Origin: Coemansia sp. RSA 1804
Lineage: Eukaryota; Kickxellomycota; Kickxellomycetes; Kickxellales; Kickxellaceae
DNA: 17,881 nucleotides
NCBI GenBank assembly: GCA_027578815.1
Contig: JANBTH010000411.1
Coordinates: 1 to 17,881, forward strand
Direction: 5' to 3'
Shown piece by piece: positions 1 through 11,700 of the stretch. Numbering within the stretch: the stretch's first letter is position 1; each line of letters starts with the position of its first letter. Position numbers and translations under genes: made by a program. The notes beneath the pieces are model-generated. The model worked only from the letters and a program-made list of their open reading frames with translations. It had not been told where the DNA came from and ran no database searches.

Positions 1-1181
1 TCGTGCTCAAACCGCAGGGCCGGCTGGCAGATCCAGTGCGGATACACGCGGTACCCAAACTCATTGACCTCGTAGTTACCGGGATCGAACGCATTGCCAG
101 TGGCAGCCTCAGCAGCCTCGGCATCCTTGATCAGCCGGGCCTTGATATCGCGCACAAACTGCCAGTTCTCGGCCATCGACCGCGCATCCGCCAGCTGTTT
201 GCGCAGGTCAACGTGGATCGGCAGGCTGTAGCGGAACAGCTTGAATAGGTGGCCGCGGATGTACGACGCGTTCGTGGGCACCGAGTCGCAGATAGTCAGG
301 TACTCTTCGGCCAGCTGCCAAGTAGGCAGGATTTTCCCCGAGAAGATCGCGGGGTTGTAGAGATTGGTTTCGGCAGACATGACGCCGTCCACGCCGGTCT
401 CGTCGATGCATCTCTGGATGTCCTCGTAGTACAGGATGTTCCCATTGGCAAACACAGGCACGCTGACGGCCTCCTTGACAGCCTTGATCTTGGCCCAGTC
501 GGCAAGCCCTGTCTTGTGGCCCTTCTGCTCACGCAAGCGCCCATGCACCGTGATGATCTGGGCGCCCGCGGCCTCGACCATCTTGGCGTACGCCACCGTT
601 TTCTCGACCTCGGGGAACACGCGGATCTTGGCGGTCACCGGGATCTCGAGGTTCTCGTGCAGTTTGCGAATAAGCCGGCTGACCAGCTCCCACTCGTCCA
701 TCAGGAACGATCCGTAGTGCCCGCGCTTAGCAATATGCTGCGGACACCCGAGATTCAGATCCACCGCATCCGCATCGCCAACGACGAACCTGGCCGCCCG
801 GAGCAGCGTGTCCGGATCGTTTGCGCAGAACTGCACAACCACCGGCCTGTCCTTCCCGCGCCCCTCCCCCTCAGCCATCACCACCCAGTGCTCGTTACGG
901 TACTTTGGGTTGGCATCGCCGAAGAACTTGGCGTGGAACATCGGTGTGTAGCATAGCTCCGCCCCGTGGTTGCGTGACAGGATACGCCACGCCAACTCCG
1001 ACTGGTCCACCATCGGTGCAACAATGTGTCGCGGGCTGTTCATCTTGCGAAACAGGTCGTATCCCCGCAACCGGGTTGGGAACTTTGCCCTGATCTCGTC
1101 TTCTGTCATCGTAAAGTGCGCTGGCGCTGTGGTTCCATCATCTTGCGCCAAAGCAACGGTGGTGGTGTCGCCGACTGTCAT
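1..1181 (-). CDS. dus1: tRNA-dihydrouridine(16/17) synthase, Dus1 family (3' end beyond window)
   Basis: This is a flavin-dependent enzyme that reduces uridine to dihydrouridine in the D-loop (U16/U17) of cytoplasmic tRNAs, using NAD(P)H. The minus strand reads without interruption for 393 codons from ATG 1181-1179 to the window edge, and no intron is needed. Visible motifs are the N-terminal FMN-barrel segment IVAPMVDQSELAWR (residues 53-66), the Dus1 catalytic-site motif DLNLGCPQ with its cysteine at residue 146 followed by AKRGHYGSFL, the TAKIRVF strand, the ITVHGR histidine motif, and the FANGNI and DGVMSAE barrel segments near the phosphate-binding end. The start was chosen because it is the first in-frame ATG and has A at -3. 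A second in-frame ATG at residue 25 (MTEDEIRAKFP) is a possible alternative. The C-terminus is missing only because the window ends. The gene diverges from ADE12. Family assignment is very secure; the exact site specificity is inferred from the family. Confidence 0.95.
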   Translation of the reverse strand, partial: MTVGDTTTVALAQDDGTTAPAHFTMTEDEIRAKFPTRLRGYDLFRKMNSPRHIVAPMVDQSELAWRILSRNHGAELCYTPMFHAKFFGDANPKYRNEHWVVMAEGEGRGKDRPVVVQFCANDPDTLLRAARFVVGDADAVDLNLGCPQHIAKRGHYGSFLMDEWELVSRLIRKLHENLEIPVTAKIRVFPEVEKTVAYAKMVEAAGAQIITVHGRLREQKGHKTGLADWAKIKAVKEAVSVPVFANGNILYYEDIQRCIDETGVDGVMSAETNLYNPAIFSGKILPTWQLAEEYLTICDSVPTNASYIRGHLFKLFRYSLPIHVDLRKQLADARSMAENWQFVRDIKARLIKDAEAAEAATGNAFDPGNYEVNEFGYRVYPHWICQPALRFEH

Positions 1182-3555
<2,374 letters not shown>

Positions 3556-5081
3556 TGTGATTGATGTGAAGTGGTCGCCGGTGCCTATGTTTTACTAACA
3601 TAAACATAAACATATACTTTCCTTTTTTCGGTTTTATGCTTATTCATGGTTGGATGCCGCCACGATTCGGCTCTGCCGATTGTTTATCGATTGTTCAGCA
3701 AATGTGTTCTTGTGTCCTTCTGTGCCTCCTCCCATTGTCGAGGCCATTTTGTTTTCTATATTGCGTTTTTTGCATTGCTTGCAAACAAAATATAACAAGG
3801 GGGAGGAGGGGAATTGTCTTTGCTAATTTTTACTGAAGCGACAGCTCTTTTGTTTCTGGCGTGGATTCCCATTGTTCGTGTGTGGGTTTTTTGCATTCAT
3901 CTCTGGTTCCGCCACCTGCGTACCAGCTCTCTTTTATTTTATTTATTTCTCTTTTGCTCCTAATCGGGGCATGAGTTACGCCCGAAAAATAAAATACATT
4001 TGTCTTTTTCCTTAGCTGTTGATATGTCCCTTGCACTACGATACCTGTGCTTTCTTCTTCATTTTCCTGCTCCGTGTAAACACAAATACCATTAAACAGG
4101 CTTCTTGTTTACCTGAGTACATGCCGTTCCGCAAGGGAAAAAACAAGTTTTATTTGCAAAGAGAAAAAGTAGAGGCAATTCTTCTTCAGATGCCACTTCT
4201 CAACATCAAATTTTTCGTTGTTGTTGTAACAAACATTCGGGCTTGTGGCATGTCATACCTTTCCCTCCATATATTTGGCCATGTCTTTTGTTTATTCTTT
4301 CTTCTTTTTCTTTCTTTTGTCCCTGTATTCGCTAGTCTTTTTCAATAATATATTTATTCTGTTTACCACGTATCTACGCTGTCCGCATCAAATAGCCTGT
4401 CTTGCTAACATTTCCTTTTTTCGCTTCGCACTTGCTGCCTAGCACGCTTCTATTGTAAAAGGTAGCGACTATAACAAGCTAGCATGCCTTTTCTCTACCA
4501 TGCATGGGCTCTTGATCCTGGATCACTTTATAAAGAAAGCTCACACTTGCAAACGTGACATGATGAGAAATGAACAGTCCCGCATCACATTAGCAATGAA
4601 AATAAAAAACACCTGCTTTATTTGTTCAGCGATCAATGCTGCTCTTGCGCCTGTTGCTCCTTTTTTGATTTTCATCACTTTTGTTCTGCACTTTCATTAA
4701 CGCAGCAGAAATCCACAGGCTTTCGAAAGAAAAAATGTTTTCTACTGCCACAGCCCACGAAATCGAACAGCATGAAAAACCGTGTGCGGTTTCTATTTTG
4801 ATGTCATTGTCACATTATTTCTATTTTTATTCTATTCTCAATGGTCTGTTTCTAAACCAACAGTCCCATCTTTTTTCGTTTCTTTCTTTTCATGCTTGCT
4901 AAATCTCAGTTTTGAACAAGCAAAAAGAAACAGAAAAAAGAAAACTCCAAACCTTTTTTCCTCCCTTCCAACAACAATAACAACAAGAAGCATTTTGTCA
5001 CATCTCTCTCTCCCCCCATTTAGCATGGAAACTGAATTATCCTCTTTTTTGGCAGTCTCCCTCTTCCCCGCTTATTATTTT

Positions 5082-5102
5082 TTGTTGTTGTTGTTGTTGT
5101 TT
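5082..5102 (+). repeat. (TTG)n microsatellite
   Basis: About seven uninterrupted TTG units lie in the T-rich spacer. No conserved reading frame covers it. Confidence 0.85.
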
Positions 5103-5123
5103 TGTTTTTGGGTATTCAGCTTA

Positions 5124-5145
5124 ATGTCGGCAGAACCAGACTTTG
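5124..5145 (+). other. Candidate alternative first exon of the Arf-GEF gene (22 nt)
   Basis: An ATG opens MSAEPDF and is followed by a plausible donor G|GTGCGT at 5146. The exon would end in phase 1. Splicing to the acceptor CATATTTAG at 5809 (branch-like CATAAC at about 5793-5798 after a T-rich tract) gives GTT CAT AAA TCC, which runs in frame into the serine-rich exon at 5812 and onward. This model replaces the odd hydrophobic N-terminus predicted from ATG 5752. It rests on splice-signal reading alone. Confidence 0.25.
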
Positions 5146-5637
5146 GTGCGTTACCGGTCTGTCATTCTTTGCTTCTCTGTCTTTTTTCAGTAAACGTTCT
5201 TATTATTCCTCTTAATATTCATTTTTATTGCATTTGTGAAATTTCTTTTTTATTTTATTCTCGTGTTATTGAGAACACGACCGTTTCTTTCTTCTCGGGT
5301 CGTTATTCTGCGTTAAAACATCTCCCTTCCCAGCGTTACTCCCTTTACTTTTCTCGTGTCAACTCCGATTCTCAGTGCTTTTCCCCTTAATGTGTACGTT
5401 CTTGTGCTCCTTACTCGTAGAAAACCTCCTTCTCTTTGAATAATGGCATGGTTTTCCTTTTTGCGTTAGAGTAGTTATTTTGCTGGTGGCTCGATCGGAC
5501 GCCTCTCTGGCGTCTTGTCTTTCAAGCTACAACCCATGGCTGAATCGATGAACACTTGGAACAGGAACCCATGCCTGAGCCCGTCTAGCCATTCTTTTTC
5601 ATCTACTTCTCATTCTTCACTGCCAATGTGCTCTTTA

Positions 5638-5676
5638 TGTTGTTGTTGTTGCTGTTGTTGTTGTTGTTGTTGTTGT
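5638..5676 (+). repeat. (TGT)13 microsatellite with one TGC unit
   Basis: There are thirteen TGT-type units, the fifth being TGC. The plus-strand frame through it would give poly-Cys, which is implausible as protein, so it is taken as non-coding. It lies about 75 bp before the annotated ATG of the Arf-GEF gene and is likely to vary in length between isolates. Confidence 0.9.
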
Positions 5677-5751
5677 TTTATCCTGTCTTTTTGGCCACTG
5701 ATCAAGGTTGGGATCGTTCATTGATGCACTAACAGCAAAAAAAATAAATGC

Positions 5752-8700
5752 ATGGGATATTCTACATCGTGGTTGTTTGTTTTTCTGCTTCGCATAACGT
5801 CATATTTAGTTCATAAATCCGATTCGAGTTTTGGCAGCGGCGGCGAAACCCGACGAGCGGTGGGCGGGCTTCGGCGATCAGTAAGCAAACGACTTCTGGG
5901 CAAACCCGGCAACAGTTTTGGCGGAAGCAGCAGCAGCAGCAGCAAATCCATTGCCGATCTGCGTGGTTCTGCCGAGAGACAGCAGCAGATCCAGCAGAGC
6001 TTTTACTCGGGGAGAAAGGCCGCGCGGTTGCTGGAAAGCTTGCCGTATCTGGATACCGGTGGTGTTGGTGTGGAGAAAAGAGAAGGTGCTGGAGACAGAC
6101 CGGCGGCTGATTTTGGTGGTGGTACCGGTCGCGATTATCTGAACAGCAGCGATATCGGTGCGTTTATTGGGCTCAGCAAAGGCCTGTCGTTTCTAGACAG
6201 CGATATAGACACGGCAACGCCAGCGTCAGCATCAGTCACACCGGTTTCTGGATCAGCATCGCATTTGGATAGACTGCGGAGCACAGAGGACGGAAGAGAC
6301 CGGAATATGAGCACGGCTGATCGGAGTGGCTCGGACAGACGGACCGCCAACCGGTCCACGAATACGGACGAGCAGTCTCGGTACGACAGGGTCGGGTATC
6401 CGAAATCCACACGCAGCATGTCGGTCCGGGACACGAGTTCGATTGACAGCAGAGACACGCAGAGGAGCCAGGGCACAGCAGAGAGCGTGCCCAGTGTTGC
6501 GCAAAAGAAGAAGAAAAAGGAACTGCAGAACAGAAGCCATTCGCGGCTCAAGGGGTTTGAGATGCGTGTTATCGACACGCATAATGGCAAAGCGGTTGTT
6601 CATGCGCCGATTCTGACCAAACCCACGGTTGGGTCTGATCGCGAGAACACGAAGCGCGATGGAGCTCCAGATCTGCCGCCACCCAGTGCAGTGGAGCTCA
6701 GATACAATGCGCAGCGCGCACTCATCAGCACCACGTCGATTCTCAGAACAACCGTAAAGGACAGGAGCACCACGACTAAAGACAGGTCTGACAGCCAACG
6801 GAGTCAGAGCAAACACGCGGACGCTGCCGATATCGCAGCTGTATTGCGTGCCGGAGGCGCCGGAGATAGCAGGGAACCCGCAAAAAAGCACACTGCTGTG
6901 CGCACAGCAAACGGCGCCACTACCAGAGATGGCAGAAGCGTTGATGGCGGGCAAAGCAAAGCGGATGCGTTTCTCGAGCAGGGCCGTGCGTCAACGGGAA
7001 GCTCGCTGGAGCAATGGGGGATCGTCACTTCGGCATCGCTGCTGCAGACAAAGATTGGCAGCAGCAATGTTCCGACGGCGCTGGCGGAGCAAGGCAGCTT
7101 GCTTGAACACGACGAAGGGGTCGATTCTGATTGCTGTTCGTCTGAAGACGATGCTGTTCGGCTTGTTGAGAACATTACGCGTGGGTGCACAATGTCATTG
7201 GATTCTATGGTAAGCCTGACAATACAGAAAATAATTGCAGAATGCACAAATACACTTCCTTTTTTGTGGTTGAATGTAAGAGAGAAAGAGGAAGGCAAGA
7301 AAGAATCGCCCACTCCCTCCGCCATTGTTTTCTTTCTTGGGTCTTTTTCTTTTGCTTCCTTTTCTCCTCTTGCCTGGTCTTTTTTGGCGGGATGCATGGC
7401 GCATTCGTGCTGGAAACGAGAAATGGCTCGTTGGAAACATTATGTCTCCACGTGGAAGCAGGAGAAATAAAACAAGCGGGAGGAACTGTTTGCGGTCCGC
7501 GGTCTGGACCAATTCAGCCCAAACAAAGAGACTGACCAGCTGAGCGGGTTTTGCAAGCTCCACGCTTTGTTGCGCAGCCCAAATGCATGTCTTGCAGATA
7601 TTTGGAAAGGCAGAGGAGGAAAGAGATAAATAAACAAACTCTCTAAACATTTGTCCCAGCAAAAAAAGGAAACGCTTGATACCTTTTCCTGTCTTGTCTA
7701 TCCGCACGGAAGCGAAAGAAAGTCCATGCACCTTTATTTATTGCGTTTCTTGACACTTTCTGTTCTTGTTCGTCCTTAACAGCGGCAAATCCCATCCTTC
7801 GTTTTTTTGCCTTTTGCTGGCCTGTTTTTCTCTCTTTCTCTTATTACCTGTCCCTGACGTATTTATTGTGCTCGTCAATGCAGCTTCCTCGTTCAATCCG
7901 GCCTTGTTTGCCTGATGCCCTTTCTCTTTCTTCTCCCTCCTTTTTTCTTTTCTTGTTTTCCTCCTCAGCTGATACCCGCTGTTCTTTTATTTTTGTTGTT
8001 GCCATCCCAAAAGAGCAACCAAGTGGATTTACTGACTAGACTAAACCGTTAGTTTTTTATCTGCAGTTGCTCTTGTCTTCTTTTTTCATTTTCTTTCTTT
8101 CTTTCTTTCGTTCTTCCTGCCTGCTTGCATAGCCTACTTTATTACTTTAATAACTCCGTCTTTAATATTGCCCCCTTGCTGCCTTTCTCTCTCCCTTCTC
8201 ATTCTCATACTTTATTTCCGAAAAAAAAGAAAGGAGGCAACCACCAGTGCTATTGCCGCTGGAAAAATACCCTATCATTATTCTTATCGTAAAAAGATAC
8301 AAGCTTACGAAGCGAATAGTTTCAGGTACTGTCGTGTAGTTAAAGTAGCCTGATACAGCACTGGAAGACGGGTGCTATTGAAGGCTGTTCTGTTTCCTTT
8401 GCAGGTCCAATAGTATCCAGTAGCAATAGCTGTTTGCATCAAACCTTCTTCTTTGTTTATTTCTTCTCCTGGTATATCCAGATAACCCACAGACAGACAG
8501 AAGAGGTGTTCTGTGATACACCCACCTCCCTGCGAGTATCCCAGAAGCCTCTTTCCTTGCCTTATTCTTTTCCATTTTTGGTACTGGTGCTGTTGAGACT
8601 TCTTTCCCTTTGTTGTTACTTCTTTTTTCCTCTCTTGTGCATAGAGCCTTTTGCTTTTTTTTTGTATTTGCACAGCCAGATCACACCCAATTTGTGTCCC

Positions 8701-11700
8701 TGCTTTTTTGGGCGGTTCTTTCTTATTTACCATTCTCCAAAAAAAAAGTCGATGCAGAAACGGTTTATGCTTCTGGTTTCATGCTTTTGGGCAATTTCAT
8801 ACAATCGCTTTGCTAATTTTGCTTTTTTGGGGAGAGTAAGAAAACATTGGATGTGCATTGTATCTTTTCCATCTGCTTATTTCTTCTTTTTCTTATTCTT
8901 TAATTTGACGCATGTAGACGAGCAGCAGTTCGCCACGTCTCGGGAATCGAAACAGTTCTATATTGGTTTCCGACGAGTCGCGCAGACTGATCGAGAGCAT
9001 ATTCAGCGGACGACTAAGCATCGGCAGCAACGCGACTGGTTCAGCAGAGCGGCAGCGTCTGAGTCGATACAGCGATCTCGCCAGAGCGAGTCCCAGAAGC
9101 ATCAGCAGCAGCATTCCTGCGGGAACAGCACACGCGGCAAAACAACAAGAAAACCAACAGCTTCGTACAACGGGGCCCGAAATGCCACTCTCCCAGCAGG
9201 AAAACAATCCGTCCGAGCACGAGCAGCATAGCAAAAACAAGCGGTCTTCCGGATCGGGCCAGCAGCAGTCGAGCCACGACCAGGAGCCAGCAGCGCAGGA
9301 GCACAGCGATCGAGACGGCTCCAAAATGCGCAAGCCGTCGTTCTGGAGCATCTTCCGTGGCGGATCGCAGAAGAAGGAACAAAGCGATGACAAGGTAAGC
9401 ATCAAACTTAGAATAGCCAGTATGGCGGAGGACGGAGTCGTCTTTCTCATTTTGGGATACTCTCTTTGTTCTTTCTTCCTTTATTCGTTGCTCTATTGTC
9501 CATCCTTGCTTTGGCCCGAGCTGAGATGCATGCAAGATTCATTGAGACACAGTGGTGTGTTGGGTTTTTTGTTTTTGTTCTTGTTTATTGTGTGTGGGGC
9601 TCTTGGTTTTGGGCGTGTGAAGAATGATATGCTGGCGAGACTGCCACCATTCCCTTTTGTGCTGATCTCTGGGAGTATAGTTTGTATTCGAGATCTTGAG
9701 CACCAGCCGGGACTGCCTCTTTTCCTTGATTTCTTCAAGGTTCATGTGTTTTCTTTATTTCTCTCAAAAGGCAGCCCGTTACTGTTTTTCTTGCTATATG
9801 CTTGGTGCAACCCTTTGACCACCAGTGTGCAAAATGAAGAAAGATGATACATGATGGGATTGCTACTGCGTACTTGCCCTACTGGTACTCTTTCTTTTTG
9901 CAGTCTGTTAGATGGCTGGGTTGCTTGCTGGGCTGCAGATAGTGGCGTAGCAGACAGGCTGGAGCAAAACTGGAAAGCAAATGGGGGAGGATATGTTCCT
10001 TTCTTCATTTCCTGCTGGCTTCGCTAGCCTCTGTGCTGCTGCCGCTGCTGTATTTGGTACTGGACTGGCTGAGCATGCTTTGCCTTTTTCAGGCTCACTT
10101 ATGCAGTCAGCGGTGCTGGAGAGCGCCAGTGGCCCAGTCTTGCTTTTATAGCAGCAAGTGGTGGTCATTTTCGTGTGATGATTTACTCTTCCTCCGAGTC
10201 ATTGCTCCATGTCTTTTTTCTTTTTCTTCTCTTATTTCATCTCCCCCCACTGCACTCATACAAGCAAACAAAAAAAGCAAGAAGAGGAGAAAGACAAACA
10301 ATTCGAACCGAATATTGCACTTCCCCCTCTCTTTACATACAAAAGTGCTGCAGCCTGTTTAGGAGGGAGAATGGTGGGTGAGCATGCAGAAGGAATGAGA
10401 TAAAAGAGGGGATGGGATGGGACGGACCGACAAGCCAGGAAGTCATTTCTGGCGGACAATGGGAGCCGTCTTGCTCTTTGGGTTTGTTTCGATTCTTTTT
10501 CTATTAGCTGGCTTTCAGCATGGCATCATACATGCTCTGCTTGCTTGCCTCCTTGCGGCAACACAGCATAGAGTCAGAAAAGGAGGGAGGGGGACGAAGG
10601 GATAATATCTGGTAAAGCAACGCTACCCACTTTTGCTTGCGCCTTTTGTCGCTCCCTTAAAATTTCTAGATGCAAGAAAAAACTCTTCACCACTGCGTTA
10701 GTTGTGCTTTCTTGCTGGCTTGCAAAAAAAACCCAGCTCTTCTCCCCCTTCTTTCTCCCCTCTCTCACTCGCTCAAGGTATCTTTTCTCTCTATTGTCTT
10801 TTTTCTTTTCTCTTTCTTTTCTCTCCTCTTGACCTTTGCAGTAGTTTTGTTTGCTTGTTTACGCTTTCTGTTTTCATCTCTCCCTTTCGTTCTTGCTGGC
10901 ACGACTTGTATTTCCGACAAGGTTTCTAGTTGCTGTTTTTGCTTTCCTTTTTCGGAGGGGTTTCCTATCTCGGTGCTGGAAAATAAGCATACAGAAGAGC
11001 ACTAAGCATAGAAATTCCTTTTGTTTTGTTTTTTTTGCATACTCCCTCCCCCCTCTCTTTCTCTCCCCGCTTATTAACCTACATTATTCTTTCTGTCATT
11101 TCTTACGCTTGCTACCAACAATATTATCCCCTGGCTATTCTTTGTCTAATTTGCCTTCAACATCCACTTCTTCTTACTCACCGTGCCCTTGTTTTTTTTT
11201 CCACTTTTATCCCTCTTATTCTATCCTATTATCTTTTTCTTTACTCGCTAGAAAGACGCATCGTCTATCGAAACCCCTACAACACCACAACAGCCTCGCC
11301 AGCACTTTCTCAGAAAACAGCAGTCGTCCTCATCGGGCTTTGCCGACAACTTTGGGTTCTCCCGGCTACTCTCGCTCAGCGACAACAAGGGTGGCAGTGG
11401 AGGAGGAGGAGCATCTTCGGCCTCTGGAAATCTGTTTGCAAACAAAGCGCTTCCGTCAGTGCCACAATTACCACATCCACAGTCAAATCAGCACTCGTCG
11501 CCACACAACCAGCATAGCAGCAACACATCATCATCTGCATCCCCAGACGACCACACAATGACCACAGAGGGCGCAGCTGTGTTGAGTAGCAGCGTATCCG
11601 CGCAAAACAACAACAACAACAACAACGATAGCACGTGTGCTGCTACGGGATCATCTCTTGCACAACAAGCCACTGCTGGCGAGGCAAATATAACCTTGGA

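Larger units (their letters stand above)
3556..5751. other. Long T-rich spacer: ADE12 3' region and upstream region of the Arf-GEF gene
   Basis: These 2.2 kb hold no convincing conserved coding region. The left end has an ATAAAC repeat (about 3598-3612), and an AATAAA at 3988-3993 could serve 3' processing of ADE12. From about 4000 rightwards the plus strand is strongly T- and pyrimidine-rich, resembling the introns of the next gene more than a simple spacer. Two trinucleotide tracts, TTG at about 5082-5102 and TGT at 5638-5676, lie in it. A small upstream exon of the Arf-GEF gene may be hidden here (see the candidate at 5124-5145). Confidence 0.6.

Noticed and set aside
249..956. Long plus-strand open frame (235 codons) on the left
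   Set aside because: It lies antisense to dus1, whose minus-strand frame carries all the conserved Dus motifs.
4555..4680. Box C/D snoRNA-like ATGATGA
   Set aside because: There is no CTGA box D at the proper spacing and no terminal stem.
4782..5390. 202-codon plus-strand open frame with hydrophobic segments, a possible membrane protein
   Set aside because: It begins with GTG, and the Phe/Leu/Ser richness is what any T-rich DNA gives. There is no motif and no GC rise typical of exons here.
5752..5769. N-myristoylation signal (Gly2, Ser6) at the start of the Arf-GEF
   Set aside because: Tyr at position 3 is unfavourable for the consensus, and this start codon is itself doubtful.
7210..7470. 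Read-through of exon 1 as a separate gene ending at 7470
   Set aside because: The strong GTAAGC donor at 7210 coincides with a change from Ser/Arg-rich to hydrophobic nonsense translation, and a phase-matching exon resumes downstream.
8405..8470. Possible internal exon in Arf-GEF intron 1 after TTTGCAG at 8404
   Set aside because: The flanking exon ends in phase 0, and that frame reads GTC CAA TAG, stopping at the third codon.
9904..10030. Possible internal exon in intron 2 after TTTTTGCAG at 9903
   Set aside because: The required phase-0 frame stops after 12 codons with no donor before it. Another frame is open but has the wrong phase and no good donor.
10290..10320. tRNA B-box-like word GGTTCGAATT on the minus strand
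   Set aside because: It lacks the closing CC, and there is no A box or cloverleaf in the expected spacing.
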